Positions 1 to 9,436 of a stretch of 35,279 nt of DNA are shown here, in pieces (positions within the stretch are counted from its first letter, which is position 1; each line of letters starts with the position of its first letter). The DNA is from Candidatus Zhuqueibacterota bacterium (GTDB lineage Bacteria; Zhuqueibacterota; Zhuqueibacteria; Residuimicrobiales; Oceaniaggregativiventaceae). The stretch covers positions 1-35,279 of the forward strand of contig JAFGJN010000093.1 of NCBI GenBank assembly GCA_016929055.1, written 5' to 3'. The translations under genes and the position numbers were made by a program. Below the pieces are notes generated by a model. The model ran no database searches, was not told the origin of the DNA, and saw nothing but the letters and a program-made list of their open reading frames with translations.

Positions 1-126
1 ACTTGGGCCAAACGGCAAAATAGCGAACCTGATCTGAAGTTCATGAAAAACTCTGTTGTTTTTACATCATATGGGATGTGTGGTGTCCCCATTTGGGACA
101 TCAGTAAGGTAAAAACTTTTGCTGTT
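1..126 (+). repeat. Intergenic repeat family A, copy 1
   Basis: First of three copies of a 110-125 bp repeat (others at 7411-7521 and 16435-16563). It shares with copy 3 the 5' segment CCAAACGGCAAAATAGCGAA, and with both copies AACCTGA and the GTGTGGTGTCCCC core. The core forms a hairpin, GGTGTCCC / GGGACATC with a 5-nt loop, in which one pair is G-T where the other copies have G-C. AACGGCAAAAT at 11-21 is mirrored by CTTTTGCTGTT at 116-126, a degenerate inverted end. The window starts at or inside this copy, so its left edge may be truncated. There is no coding capacity. Confidence 0.8.
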
Positions 127-133
127 TTGATAT

Positions 134-161
134 CCCGGATTCAGTGTTAACGGAATCCGGG
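134..161 (+). repeat. Intergenic hairpin repeat family B
   Basis: Perfect 9-bp inverted repeat CCCGGATTC / GAATCCGGG with a 10-nt loop, lying just after repeat A. The same motif recurs at 7102-7129, 7218-7242, 21242-21269 and 30782-30805, and as partial copies at 16592-16615 and 30667-30684, always between genes. The rest of the gene-free stretch, 162-375, shows nothing recognisable. Confidence 0.7.
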
Positions 162-375
162 TATATCGTTTGCCTGTGGTGCTCTCCCGAAAAGGCTTTG
201 AGGATTTCACAGTTTCCCGCTTGAATTTTCGGCGAATTTTCCGTAGCTTTGTATCATGAGCTGCGTTCATTCGGATTGCGGCGCAACTTTTTTTTTCTCT
301 CCAGCGCACCGACTGGGTTTTCGAATCGACGAGGAATGTTCCATTTGACGAGAAATTGGGATTCTGTTTTTATTC

Positions 376-381
376 TATACT
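376..381 (+). promoter_or_regulatory. Possible -10 box upstream of rarA
   Basis: TATACT lies 43 nt before the preferred rarA start. No convincing -35 sits at 17 nt; TTGGGA at 356-361 leaves only a 14-nt spacer. If real, transcription would start near 388, which argues against the upstream ATG at 385 and for the ATG at 424. Confidence 0.25.
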
Positions 382-423
382 GGGGTGTCCGGTCGTTCGA
401 CCGGAACCGAATGGGTCACGCCA

Positions 424-1746
424 ATGAATGAATTGTTCCAGGAAACTCTAGACGAGTCGTTGCATCGGCCTCTAGCTGACCGGATGAGACCGGAGCGGCT
501 GGTGGATCTGATCGGGCAGGAACATTTGCTTGCACCTGGCAAGGTATTGCGGCGGGCGATCGAAACGGATCGGTTGGTATCGATGATTCTCTGGGGGCCT
601 CCGGGGGTGGGCAAAACGACTCTGGCCCGTTTGATCGCCAACGAGACCCGCTCCCAGTATTTCAGCATCAGCGCCGTCACCTCCGGCGTGGCGGATGTGC
701 GCAAAGTAATCGCCCGTGCCCGGGAATTGCACGAGATAGACAAGCGGCGCACGTTGCTTTTTATAGATGAAATCCACCGTTTCAACAAGGCGCAACAGGA
801 TGCTCTGTTACACAGTGTTGAGGATGGAACCTTGCTGTTGATCGGTGCTACAACCGAGAATCCAAGCTTTGAGGTGATCTCCCCTCTGTTGTCGCGCTGC
901 CGGGTTTACAAGCTCGAGCCTCTCTCGAGTGCGGCGCTTGAAAAAATTCTCCTACGCGCATTGGAAAACGATTCGGAATTGGCCCGTCTAACGATTCGGT
1001 TCGAGGAATCGGCACGCGAGTTGTTGATCACTCTGGCCGCCGGAGATGCACGAGCGCTGCTCAACGCGCTGGAATTGGCGGTACAATCGGCGGTTCCGAA
1101 CGAATCCGGCGTTTTGCCCCTCGATCGCTCCCTGATCGAAGAAGCGATGCAGCGCCGAACACTGTTGTATGATAAAAAGGGCGACTATCACTACGACACC
1201 ATATCGGCTTTGATCAAAAGTGTGCGGGGCTCCGATCCCGATGCCGCGCTCTATTGGCTGGCAGTTCTTTTGGAAGGCGGAGAGGATCCAAAATTCATCG
1301 CTCGTCGCCTGATCGTTTTGGCATCTGAAGACATCGGCAACGCCGACCCCCACGCTTTGATGCTGGCAACTTCGGCCTTTGATGCGGTGCATGTCATCGG
1401 CATGCCTGAGGCGCGCATTGTGCTGGCACAGGCCACGGTCTATCTCGCTTGCGCTCCCAAAAGTAACGCTTCCTACCTGGGCATCAGTCAGGCCCAGGAA
1501 GACGTGCGAAAAACAGCTGCCGGCGATGTCCCGCTGCATCTGCGCAACGCTCCGACAGCGCTGATGAACGAGTTCGGATACGCCGTCGGCTACAAGTATC
1601 CACATGATTTCGGAGGATTTGTCGAGCAGGACTATTTCCCGCCGGCGGCCCCCAATCGCGTCTATTATCGTCCGACGGAAAACGGAATTGAACAAAAAAT
1701 CAAACAACGCCTGCAGAATCTGTGGCCCAAGCGGAAACGCGTCTGA
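424..1746 (+). CDS. rarA: Replication-associated recombination protein A (RarA/MgsA), AAA+ ATPase
   Basis: A 440-aa AAA+ ATPase of the clamp-loader-like RarA/MgsA family, which acts at stalled replication forks and binds SSB and single-strand/double-strand junctions. The N-terminus has the family's typical LDESLHRPLADRMRP start. Walker A GPPGVGKT is at residues 58-65, followed by Walker B and sensor features in LLFIDEIHRFNKAQQDALL and TTENPSFEV. The C-terminal part has the MgsA tetramerisation region (DPDAALYWLAVLLEGGEDP, then RLIVLASEDIGNADP). The ATG at 424 is preferred because family members begin close to this point; an in-frame ATG at 385 would add 13 unsupported residues. No clear Shine-Dalgarno is seen. 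Length is normal for the family. Confidence 0.95.
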   Translation: MNELFQETLDESLHRPLADRMRPERLVDLIGQEHLLAPGKVLRRAIETDRLVSMILWGPPGVGKTTLARLIANETRSQYFSISAVTSGVADVRKVIARARELHEIDKRRTLLFIDEIHRFNKAQQDALLHSVEDGTLLLIGATTENPSFEVISPLLSRCRVYKLEPLSSAALEKILLRALENDSELARLTIRFEESARELLITLAAGDARALLNALELAVQSAVPNESGVLPLDRSLIEEAMQRRTLLYDKKGDYHYDTISALIKSVRGSDPDAALYWLAVLLEGGEDPKFIARRLIVLASEDIGNADPHALMLATSAFDAVHVIGMPEARIVLAQATVYLACAPKSNASYLGISQAQEDVRKTAAGDVPLHLRNAPTALMNEFGYAVGYKYPHDFGGFVEQDYFPPAAPNRVYYRPTENGIEQKIKQRLQNLWPKRKRV

Positions 1747-1762
1747 AAGGCGGGGCAATGGA

Positions 1763-4399
1763 TTGAGAGCACAGAACGCTCGAACACTTTTATTTGTTGC
1801 CCTGACGATCGGACTTTTGGCTGCAAAAGGCGCTTTTGCACAACCGGCGCTTCCCGATACAGCGGCATCTCTTTCCAGACCGTCTGCCGAGCGGAGCAGC
1901 GATCTGGATACCACGCTTCATTATCAGGCACGATCTGTACACAACTCGCTCCGAGATCGAAAAACGGTCTTGTCGGGCGATGCCGTGGTCACCTACAAAG
2001 CCATCACTCTGAAGGCCGGCCGAATCGTTGTGGATTGGGATGCCAAAGAGGTGGTTGCCGAAGGGCGTGTTGACAGCGTTTGGGTCTACAACGCTGACCA
2101 CAGCGATTCGTCACGAGTGGCGCATGTCGCCGAAGAGCCGGTGCTCATCGATGGGCAAACCCGCATGACGGGCGAGCGAATGCTGTTCAATTACCAGAGC
2201 GAAAAAGGCCGGGTTGTACGCGGGCGGACCGATGTCGAAGACGGCACCTACGTCGGCCTGCAGATTAAAAAAGTCGGGGAAAAGACATTAAACGTATCGC
2301 ATTCCTCTTTTACCACCTGTGACCTGGATTCCAATCCCCATTATCACTTTGAAGCGCGCCGGATGAAAATGATTGTGCAGGAACGCGTGATCGCCAAACC
2401 GGTGGTCATGTATCTTGGCCGAATACCGGTAGCCGCTTTGCCTTTTGCTGTTTTTCCGACGCGACGGGGTCGCCACTCGGGTCTGATTGTTCCGACTTTT
2501 GGCGAAAGCGCTGTCGAAGGGCGTTACCTGCGGGGGCTGGGTTACTATTGGGCGCCGAATGACTATTTCGATGCTCGGGGAATGGTCGATTTTTTTGAAA
2601 AATCGGGTTGGCTCTTTCGCAGCGGTATCAATTACGCGGTGCGCTACAATCTGAGCGGAACCCTTTCCGGTAGTCTGACTCGCAAGAACTTTCAATCGCT
2701 GTATCAACCCGACTATCAGGAGCGGCGCTGGGATCTACGGATCCAGCATAATCAAACCATCGATCCCACCTTTCGCATCAGCGCCAGCGGCTATTTTGTC
2801 AGCGACAACAGTTTTTACAAGGATTTGAGCACCAATCTCTCCATGCGCTTGAAACAGGAATTGCGTTCCAACGCAACCCTGTCCAAATCGTGGCCGGAAA
2901 AAAAACTCAGTCTCAGCGCCAACTTTTCGCGGGTCGAAAATCTTCAGAACGGCAACATAACCGAGACGCTGCCCCAGCTGACTTTTCGCCGTTCGCAATC
3001 TCAGCTGTTCAAGTCGTCCAAATCGGTGCGATCCGCTGAACGACGGAGTCGAACCGACAACTGGTACGAGTCGCTTTATTTTTCTTATTCCTCCAATTTA
3101 AACAATACCCGCCGGCGAAGCGGAAACAGTGAAACAACACAGCAGGAGCAACGCGATTTTCAAATCAACCACAAGCTCAATTTTTCCCTCAACAGCCCCA
3201 AAAAATATTTCGGCTGGTTGGCACTGAATCAAAATTTTTCGATCGATGAAGATTGGTTCGATAAATCGACCGAATACCGATATGATGCAGAAAGCGGCAC
3301 CATTCGATCCAGTCAGGTCGATGGCTTTGCGGCGCGCCATCTGTTTCAATATGGCGCCAGCGCTTCGACCAAACTCTACGGAATGTTTACTCCGGGTATC
3401 GGCAATATCACGGCGCTTCGCCATGTGATGTCGCCTTCACTGGCTTTTCGTTATCGTCCCGATTTTTCCGAGGAACTCTGGGGATATTATGAGAGTGTCG
3501 AAACGTCTGCCGGCGAAACCACCAAACGCGATCGTTTCGGCGGTACGCCGAGTGGAGAGGTCAAGTCTGTGAATATGAGTGTTCAAAACTTGTTTCAGAT
3601 GAAGCGCGGGTTTGGCGAGCAGGAGAAAAAGGTCGATCTCTTTTCGGTCAATCTGACCTCGGGTTATAATTTCGCCGCTCAATCCTACCAGCTTTCTGAT
3701 CTCCAGAGCTCCTGGCAGGCCAACCCGGCGAGAAATTTCAGCCTTAGCGCGGGCACCACCCACACTTTTTATCAATGGGACCCGGACAACAATCAGCGCA
3801 TCGACCGCTATCTTTTTGCCGACGGAGGATGGAAGTCGGCGCAGCTGGCGCGTCTGACCAATCTGCGTTTGAATTTTTCACTGCGTCTGGAAAGCAAGGG
3901 GGAGACCCGGCGTTCGGAATCGGGCAGTCGCATGCCCGATCCAAATGCGATCGACGAAATCGGGCCGGAAGAAGAGGAAATTGAACCCGATGTGTTGGAG
4001 GAGAATCTGAATAGCACAGACGATCGATTTCAGGACGATTCGGCGATCAGCCGGCTGGCGATTCCCTGGCGGGTCAATCTGACTTTTAATTTTTCACTGT
4101 CGCGTTTAAATCCCGACAATCCGGTACGCCGCTATTATTTGGATGTCTCCGGCGCACAGGTACAGCTGACCCAAAACTGGCGTATCGGCTATTCCGCCCA
4201 TATCGATCTGGAGGAAAACAAAGTCAGCTATCAGCGTTTTTCCATTTATCGCGATCTCCATTGCTGGGAGGCACAAATCGACTGGGTTCCATCGGGAATC
4301 AGCAAACGCATTTATGTGCGCATCAACATCAAAGCTCCCGTTCTCAAGGACATCAAACTGGAAAAACACGGCGGTATGGGAAGTGTTTTGGGATATTGA
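1763..4399 (+). CDS. lptD: LPS-assembly outer-membrane protein LptD (OstA family)
   Basis: An outer-membrane translocon that inserts LPS into the outer leaflet, normally with LptE. The preferred start is the TTG at 1763, just after rarA and behind an AAAGG-rich stretch. It gives a clean signal peptide (residues 1-26, LTIGLLAAKGAFA then Q) and 878 aa. The open frame extends upstream over rarA but that part is not signal-like. Residues about 45-200 form the OstA/LptA-like beta-jellyroll (VLSGDAVVTYKAITLKAG, then TRMTGERMLFNYQSEKGRV). From about 210 the LptD barrel follows (VFPTRRGRHSGLIVPTFGES), rich in alternating aromatic strands, with an acidic insert near residue 740. The mature protein has only two cysteines, Cys186 and Cys834 in the LptD-type HCW motif. 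The last barrel strands end close to the C-terminus. It is convergent with glgC, 20 bp away. LptE is not in the window. Confidence 0.9.
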   Translation: MRAQNARTLLFVALTIGLLAAKGAFAQPALPDTAASLSRPSAERSSDLDTTLHYQARSVHNSLRDRKTVLSGDAVVTYKAITLKAGRIVVDWDAKEVVAEGRVDSVWVYNADHSDSSRVAHVAEEPVLIDGQTRMTGERMLFNYQSEKGRVVRGRTDVEDGTYVGLQIKKVGEKTLNVSHSSFTTCDLDSNPHYHFEARRMKMIVQERVIAKPVVMYLGRIPVAALPFAVFPTRRGRHSGLIVPTFGESAVEGRYLRGLGYYWAPNDYFDARGMVDFFEKSGWLFRSGINYAVRYNLSGTLSGSLTRKNFQSLYQPDYQERRWDLRIQHNQTIDPTFRISASGYFVSDNSFYKDLSTNLSMRLKQELRSNATLSKSWPEKKLSLSANFSRVENLQNGNITETLPQLTFRRSQSQLFKSSKSVRSAERRSRTDNWYESLYFSYSSNLNNTRRRSGNSETTQQEQRDFQINHKLNFSLNSPKKYFGWLALNQNFSIDEDWFDKSTEYRYDAESGTIRSSQVDGFAARHLFQYGASASTKLYGMFTPGIGNITALRHVMSPSLAFRYRPDFSEELWGYYESVETSAGETTKRDRFGGTPSGEVKSVNMSVQNLFQMKRGFGEQEKKVDLFSVNLTSGYNFAAQSYQLSDLQSSWQANPARNFSLSAGTTHTFYQWDPDNNQRIDRYLFADGGWKSAQLARLTNLRLNFSLRLESKGETRRSESGSRMPDPNAIDEIGPEEEEIEPDVLEENLNSTDDRFQDDSAISRLAIPWRVNLTFNFSLSRLNPDNPVRRYYLDVSGAQVQLTQNWRIGYSAHIDLEENKVSYQRFSIYRDLHCWEAQIDWVPSGISKRIYVRINIKAPVLKDIKLEKHGGMGSVLGY

Positions 4400-4419
4400 T
4401 CGATTCGCACGTTTGAATG

Positions 4420-5709
4420 TTAAACTATGGTGCCGTCGGGGATTTGGGCGTTTTTCGTAACAATAACGATTCCGCTTCGGATCCAGATACCGCGCTCAGG
4501 GTAATCCGCTTCTTCGATCTCTTGATCATTATGAATACGGACTTGGGCACCGATTCGAGCGTTTTTATCGATGATCGCTTTGCGAATGGAGGTGTGCGGG
4601 CCGATGCCGATCGGCGGCACGCCTTTTTTGCGTTCTGCTTCGATCTGGTCGTGCGATTGATATAAATCGGCGCCCATTATCAAAGAGTCCCGAATCTCTG
4701 CATGAGAGCAGATCAGCGAGCGCACTCCGATAATGGAATTGTGCACCAGGGATTCTTTGATGATGCATCCTTCACAGACCAACGATTGCCGTATCTCGGT
4801 GTTGAGAATTTTACTCGGCGGTAAAAACCGTTGATGCGTAAAGATGGGTGCCGCGGCATCGTAGAAAGAAAAAAGCGGGTGGACAAAATCTGTGAGTCCC
4901 AAATTGGCTTCGTAGAACGACTGGATGGTTCCGATATCCTCCCAATATCCTTTGAAGAGATGGGCATGCACACGATGGGATTCCAGCGCGGCTGGTAATA
5001 TCTCGCGGCCAAAATCCTGTTTCTCAGGATACTGGAACAAGAGATCCCGAAGAACTTTTGGTTTAAAAACATAGATGCCCATTGAGGCGATATATGCAAG
5101 TTTTTGAGCCTCTACCGGATCAAGCCCCAGCGTTGAGGTGTCGACGCGCATTTTTCTTAATGCCTCTCCTCTGGGTTTTTCTTCAAATTCGACAATCCTA
5201 CCAGTGGAATCGATTTTCAGCAGGCCGAAATCCGAGGCCTTGTCTTCGGCGACCGGAATGACCGATACGGTGATATCGGCGCCGGACTGTTGGTGCTCTT
5301 TAATAAAATCCTGATAGTTCATCCGATAGAGATGATCACCGGACAAGATCAGGATGTCTTTGGTCCGGTGTTCGAGAATGGTCTGGAGGTATTGCCGAAC
5401 GGCGTCCGCCGTTCCCTGGAACCAATTCGAGTGTTCCGGAGTTTGTTGGGCTGCGAGAATCTCGACAAAGCCTTCGCTAAAAGGAGAGAACTGGTAGGTT
5501 TGGGCGATGTGCCGGTTCAGTGAAGCGGAATTGAATTGTGTGAGAACATAGATTTTTTCCACATCCGAGTTGATACAGTTGCTGACGGGTATATCGATCA
5601 GGCGATACTTGCCGGCGATAGGTACCGCCGGTTTGGCGCGCAATTGGGTGAGCGGAAAAAGGCGGGTTCCGCGACCGCCTCCGAGAATGATCGCCAGCAC
5701 ATCGCGCAT
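4420..5709 (-). CDS. glgC: Glucose-1-phosphate adenylyltransferase
   Basis: Makes ADP-glucose from ATP and glucose-1-phosphate, the committed step of glycogen synthesis. The 429-aa product starts [20 protein letters not shown], the nucleotidyltransferase signature, followed by [18 protein letters not shown]. It continues with the ADP-glucose pyrophosphorylase signatures WFQGTADAV and [11 protein letters not shown] and a C-terminal left-handed beta-helix. N-terminal wording and length resemble the cyanobacterial/plant type more than the enterobacterial type. The start at 5709 is set by AAGGAG seven to eight bases upstream; the frame is open to 5787 but that would overlap bshA. It is the second gene after bshA (64-bp gap) and probably shares its promoter. 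No glycogen synthase or branching enzyme is in the window. Confidence 0.95.
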   Translation of the reverse strand: MRDVLAIILGGGRGTRLFPLTQLRAKPAVPIAGKYRLIDIPVSNCINSDVEKIYVLTQFNSASLNRHIAQTYQFSPFSEGFVEILAAQQTPEHSNWFQGTADAVRQYLQTILEHRTKDILILSGDHLYRMNYQDFIKEHQQSGADITVSVIPVAEDKASDFGLLKIDSTGRIVEFEEKPRGEALRKMRVDTSTLGLDPVEAQKLAYIASMGIYVFKPKVLRDLLFQYPEKQDFGREILPAALESHRVHAHLFKGYWEDIGTIQSFYEANLGLTDFVHPLFSFYDAAAPIFTHQRFLPPSKILNTEIRQSLVCEGCIIKESLVHNSIIGVRSLICSHAEIRDSLIMGADLYQSHDQIEAERKKGVPPIGIGPHTSIRKAIIDKNARIGAQVRIHNDQEIEEADYPERGIWIRSGIVIVTKNAQIPDGTIV

Positions 5710-5773
5710 AGGACACTCCTTTTTTGGGGGGTCGGTTGGTTTGCTTCCGGTCTTTTTGTCGGGACTGTCTGTA

Positions 5774-6898
5774 CTATGATGAACCAAGGATTTCCTGGTA
5801 ATAGCTTTCGTATTGAGGAATGATTAGATCTTGTTCAAAGTATTCGAGTGCGGCTTTTCGGCCATTTTCGCCGAACTCGCGCAGTTGAGCTGGATTCATC
5901 AAAAGTCGAATTGCAGCTTGGGCCATACCATCGATGTCGCCTGCCGGCAACAAAAAGCCGGTCTTGCCGTTTTCGACCACTTCGGGCAGGCCGCCGATAT
6001 CAGATGCGATGACCGGGGTTCTGCTGCTCATCGCCTCGAGGGCAGCAAGGCCGAAACTCTCTTCTTCGCTGGGCAGGAGAAAGAGATCGGCACAGCCGAG
6101 CAGGTTTTCGATATAATCCTGAGTGCCCAGATAGATGACATGCTCCTGCACGTCGAGTTTGCGGGCGAGATCGACCGCAGTCTGGCGATCCGGCCCGTCG
6201 CCCACCAGCAACAGTTTGGCTGGGACCTTTTTTCTGATTTTTTCGAGGATGCGAATCGTGTCCGGCATGCGTTTGACCGGACGAAAGTTGGACGTGTGCA
6301 TCAACAAAAATTCGCCGTTCGGAGCGAACTGATTTTTCGAACAGCGGGTGACCACACCATTGAACCGTTCGGTGTCGATGAAATTGCTCAGGACACGGAT
6401 TTCCCGTTCGATGTGAAATTCATCGATGGTTTGTCGGCGCAGATAAGAAGAGACGGCGGTTACGCCGTCCGATTCCTCGATGCTGAATTTGACCGCTTCA
6501 TAAAACGAGGGGTCTTTGCCGACTAAGGTGATATCCGTGCCATGCAAGGTAGTGACGATGCGGGGGCCCTGTCCGCGCATCATCTGTTTGGCCAGATAGG
6601 CGCTGACAGCGTGGGGAATGGCATAATGGGCATGGACAATGTCCAAGGGCGTCGAATGGGCGACTTGTACGATTTTGGCGGCCAGGCTCAGGTCATAAGG
6701 TGGATACTTGAACAGGGGATAGGCGGAGACATCGACCTCGTGAAAATAGACATTGGATTGAAAATCCCGCAATCGAAAGGGCGAACTGTAACTGATAAAA
6801 TGCACCTTGTGTCCCAGTCGGGCAAGACCGATGCCCAATTCGGTAGCGACCACACCGCTGCCGCCGTGAGTCGGGTAGCAGACCATTGCAATATTCAT
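5774..6898 (-). CDS. bshA: N-acetyl-alpha-D-glucosaminyl L-malate synthase (bacillithiol synthesis)
   Basis: A family-4 GT-B glycosyltransferase that joins UDP-GlcNAc to L-malate, the first step of bacillithiol synthesis. The 374-aa product starts [20 protein letters not shown], a BshA hallmark. It contains [27 protein letters not shown], and the C-terminal nucleotide-sugar site [18 protein letters not shown]. The ATG at 6898 has GGAG seven bases upstream; the frame continues to 7012 but that part would lie over the promoter. It is the first gene of a minus-strand unit with glgC. bshB and bshC are not in the window. Related GT4 enzymes exist, but the N-terminal and mid-protein motifs favour BshA. 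Confidence 0.9.
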   Translation of the reverse strand: MNIAMVCYPTHGGSGVVATELGIGLARLGHKVHFISYSSPFRLRDFQSNVYFHEVDVSAYPLFKYPPYDLSLAAKIVQVAHSTPLDIVHAHYAIPHAVSAYLAKQMMRGQGPRIVTTLHGTDITLVGKDPSFYEAVKFSIEESDGVTAVSSYLRRQTIDEFHIEREIRVLSNFIDTERFNGVVTRCSKNQFAPNGEFLLMHTSNFRPVKRMPDTIRILEKIRKKVPAKLLLVGDGPDRQTAVDLARKLDVQEHVIYLGTQDYIENLLGCADLFLLPSEEESFGLAALEAMSSRTPVIASDIGGLPEVVENGKTGFLLPAGDIDGMAQAAIRLLMNPAQLREFGENGRKAALEYFEQDLIIPQYESYYQEILGSS

Positions 6899-6974
6899 CG
6901 AATCTCCATCTGTCGCGTGTGAATGTTCGGACCATCGCCGATATCGGTTGCGGAACCAGAGAGTGTTGTTTTTC

Positions 6975-7003
6975 AATATATTTAATTCACATGACCTTGT
7001 CAA
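6975..7003 (-). promoter_or_regulatory. Sigma-70-type promoter for bshA-glgC
   Basis: Reading the minus strand, TTGACA (7003-6998) is separated by exactly 17 nt from TATATT (6980-6975). Predicted transcription starts near 6968, leaving a leader of about 70 nt before bshA. This is the best sigma-70 match in the window. Confidence 0.7.
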
Positions 7004-7101
7004 TGAAAACAAGAGCCGGATGGCACCCTCATGGAATCCGGGTTGGATAGAAAATTGATTGATTATTGCTTGTTTTTTTTGTATTTTTATCTCTATGTTT
7101 T

Positions 7102-7129
7102 CAACCCGGATTCTGTATCAACAGAATCC
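7102..7129 (+). repeat. Hairpin repeat family B
   Basis: CAACCCGGATTCTG with right arm CAGAATCC; stem GGATTCTG/CAGAATCC, loop TATCAA. Its left half also pairs with 7034-7045, so two alternative stems are possible. Confidence 0.6.
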
Positions 7130-7217
7130 AACAAAAAGCATCTTGTGATTTTTTAATGGCTTTGCACCCAAAGCCTTTTCCACCCGTTGGGTGAAAATAT
7201 CCTATTGTATTTGTTGG

Positions 7218-7242
7218 GGATTCGGTGCGAAGCACCGAATCC
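7218..7242 (+). repeat. Hairpin repeat family B, best-preserved copy
   Basis: Perfect 11-bp stem GGATTCGGTGC / GCACCGAATCC with a GAA loop. It is followed by CGGG as in the other copies and is the most stable-looking member of the family in this window. Confidence 0.7.
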
Positions 7243-7410
7243 GGGAAACCGGGTAGTTTTCTTGCAGTCATAATGCATATTTAATTATTTTATTATGAGA
7301 GGTGGTTCATTTTGGGGCACCTTGAATTTTTTCAATGATTTAAATTACAGGTTCGATCACTACTGTCCAAAAAAGATTATATTGGCATGACTTATCTTCA
7401 AATAAACAGG

Positions 7411-7521
7411 AGCTTGCAACAAACGCTGGAATTGCAAACCTGATCTGTTGTGAAGAAAAATCTTTGTTGTTTTTAAATCAATTAGGGTGTGTGGTGTCCC
7501 CGTTTGGGACACCAGTGAGGT
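7411..7521 (+). repeat. Intergenic repeat family A, copy 2
   Basis: Shares with the other copies AACCTGATCTG, a T-rich TTGTTTTTAAATCA segment, and AGGGTGTGTGGTGTCCCC. The hairpin GGTGTCCC / GGGACACC (7493-7513) is perfect. The outer ends are more diverged than in copies 1 and 3. It ends about 90 bp before lepA in the same orientation, so it may lie in the lepA leader. Confidence 0.8.
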
Positions 7522-7611
7522 TCGATAAAAGAGAGCGATTGATCGGATCGCCGCGGTCTGTTTTTTGAACCGGGCCTCGGCCTGGGACGTTAAAAAATCA
7601 AGAGTGAAAAG

Positions 7612-9405
7612 ATGTACCAGAAAAACATACGCAACTTTTGTATTATTGCTCATATCGATCACGGTAAATCCACCCTGGCAGATCGCTTGCTGGAAGCGAC
7701 GGGCACTCTGTCCAAAATGGAGATGAAGGAACAGGTGCTGGATAGCATGGATCTTGAACGCGAACGCGGTATCACGATCAAGATGCATGCGATTTCGATG
7801 GATTATCGTGCCCTCGACGGACAAAACTATTCTTTCAACCTAATCGATACGCCGGGGCATGTGGATTTTACCTATGAAGTGTCGCGCAGTCTGGCAGCTT
7901 GCGAAGGAGCTTTGCTGGTGGTAGATGCCGCTCAGGGAATCGAAGCGCAAACGGTCAGCAATCTTTATTTGGCGATCGATAACGATTTGGAAATTATCCC
8001 GGTAATCAACAAAATCGACCTGCCCAGCGCCCAGATCGATTGGGCCAGACAGCAAATCAAGGATTTGATTGGCTGCAAAGATGACGAAATTATTTTGGCC
8101 AGCGCCAAAGTGGGATTGGGCATCGATGAGATACTCGAAGCGATCGTCGCTCGTATTCCTTACCCTACGGGAGATCCCGACGCGCCAACTCGAGCACTGA
8201 TTTTTGATTCGATGTTCAACTCGTATCGAGGAGCCGTGGCTTATGTTCGGGTTATGGAAGGTGAGTTGCGCGCGGGTCAGATGGTTCAGTTTTTTTCCTC
8301 TGGCAAGATTTTTGAAATGCAGGAGGTCGGGATTCTGCGGATGAAGCAAATTCCGCGGGATGTTCTGCGAGCCGGCCAGGTGGGATATGTCATTCCCGGG
8401 GCCAAAGAGGTCAAGGACACCCGCGTGGGGGATACTCTGACTCTGGCCGAACGACCAGCCAAGGAACCGCTTCCCGGATATCGCGATGTCAAACCCATGG
8501 TCTTTAGCGGATTGTTTCCGGCGGATGCTGAGGAGTATGCGGATCTGCGTGTGGCTCTCGACAAGCTCAAGATGAACGACTATTCGCTTTTCTATGAACC
8601 CGAGACATCGCTGGCGCTCGGGTTCGGTTTTCGTTGCGGCTTTCTCGGTTTGCTGCATATGGAGATCATCCAGGAACGGCTGGAACGGGAATACCAATTG
8701 GATCTCGTCACGACTGTGCCCAATGTGGAGTTTCACGTCTATACCAAGCAGGGAACGAAACTGGTCGTCGACAATCCAGCCAATCTGCCTCCTCCCGGAG
8801 ATATGGAACGAGTGGAGGAACCCTATATCCGCTCCAGTATTCTGACTCCTACCGAATATATCGGCAATATTATGGGTCTGGCTCAGGAGCGGCGCGGGCT
8901 CTATTTGAATACGGAATATATCGACAAAACCCGTGTCAATCTCCACTATGAATTTCCCCTGGCGGAAGTGATCTTTGATTTTTATGATCGCTTGAAATCT
9001 GTGACCAAGGGTTATGCATCCTTTGATTATGAGGTCATCGGTTTCCGTCCCGGCAATGTCGTCAAACTCGATATTTTGCTCAACGGCGAAGCTGTGGATG
9101 CTTTGTCGGTTATCGTTCACAGCGACAAAGCCTATGAATGGGGACGCCGGGTGTGTGAAAAATTGAGCGATCTGATTCCCCGCCAGATGTTTCAGGTTGC
9201 CATTCAGGCTTCCATCGGCAGCCGGGTGATCGCGCGTGAGACGGTCAAGGCCTTGCGCAAAAACGTGACCGCCAAATGTTACGGCGGCGATATCACTCGA
9301 AAACGAAAATTATTGGAAAGACAAAAAGAAGGCAAGAAGCGGATGAAGCAGCTCGGAAAGGTTGAGGTGCCGCAAGAAGCGTTTCTCGCCATTCTCAAGG
9401 TTTGA
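7612..9405 (+). CDS. lepA: Elongation factor 4 (LepA), translational GTPase
   Basis: A ribosome-bound GTPase homologous to EF-G, associated with back-translocation and 30S biogenesis. 597 aa, normal length. G1 AHIDHGKST at residues 13-21, G3 DTPGHVDF, G4 NKIDLP. Domain II follows, then EF-G-like domains III/V, and the LepA-specific C-terminal domain with [31 protein letters not shown]. The start ATG is supported by family length, with only a weak GAG-type ribosome site. The first gene of a plus-strand run; the ABC ATPase start is 31 bp after its stop. A long antisense frame (7840-9120) is a shadow. Confidence 0.97.
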   Translation: MYQKNIRNFCIIAHIDHGKSTLADRLLEATGTLSKMEMKEQVLDSMDLERERGITIKMHAISMDYRALDGQNYSFNLIDTPGHVDFTYEVSRSLAACEGALLVVDAAQGIEAQTVSNLYLAIDNDLEIIPVINKIDLPSAQIDWARQQIKDLIGCKDDEIILASAKVGLGIDEILEAIVARIPYPTGDPDAPTRALIFDSMFNSYRGAVAYVRVMEGELRAGQMVQFFSSGKIFEMQEVGILRMKQIPRDVLRAGQVGYVIPGAKEVKDTRVGDTLTLAERPAKEPLPGYRDVKPMVFSGLFPADAEEYADLRVALDKLKMNDYSLFYEPETSLALGFGFRCGFLGLLHMEIIQERLEREYQLDLVTTVPNVEFHVYTKQGTKLVVDNPANLPPPGDMERVEEPYIRSSILTPTEYIGNIMGLAQERRGLYLNTEYIDKTRVNLHYEFPLAEVIFDFYDRLKSVTKGYASFDYEVIGFRPGNVVKLDILLNGEAVDALSVIVHSDKAYEWGRRVCEKLSDLIPRQMFQVAIQASIGSRVIARETVKALRKNVTAKCYGGDITRKRKLLERQKEGKKRMKQLGKVEVPQEAFLAILKV

Positions 9406-9436
9406 TTTTTGGCCGCGCTTTCAGGATGGACTCATT

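Larger units (their letters stand above)
7022..7245. other. Gene-free island rich in stem-loops
   Basis: Part of a 713-bp stretch with no gene. It contains in order: GAATCCGGGTTG (7034-7045), which is the exact inverse of CAACCCGGATTC (7102-7113); a GGATTCTG/CAGAATCC hairpin (7108-7129); GGCTTTG/CAAAGCC with a 4-nt loop followed by TTTT (7158-7179); CACCC/GGGTG (7181-7193); and a GGATTCGGTGC/GCACCGAATCC hairpin with loop GAA (7218-7242). Nothing recognisable lies at 7246-7410 or 7522-7611. Confidence 0.6.

Noticed and set aside
5710-5787. 26-residue N-terminal extension of GlgC
   Set aside because: It would overlap bshA, while a good ribosome site sits directly before ATG 5709, where the family's normal N-terminus begins.
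7840-9120. Long minus-strand open frame (426 codons) opposite lepA
   Set aside because: Entirely antisense to an unambiguous lepA; the translated sequence resembles no family and reflects codon bias of the real gene.
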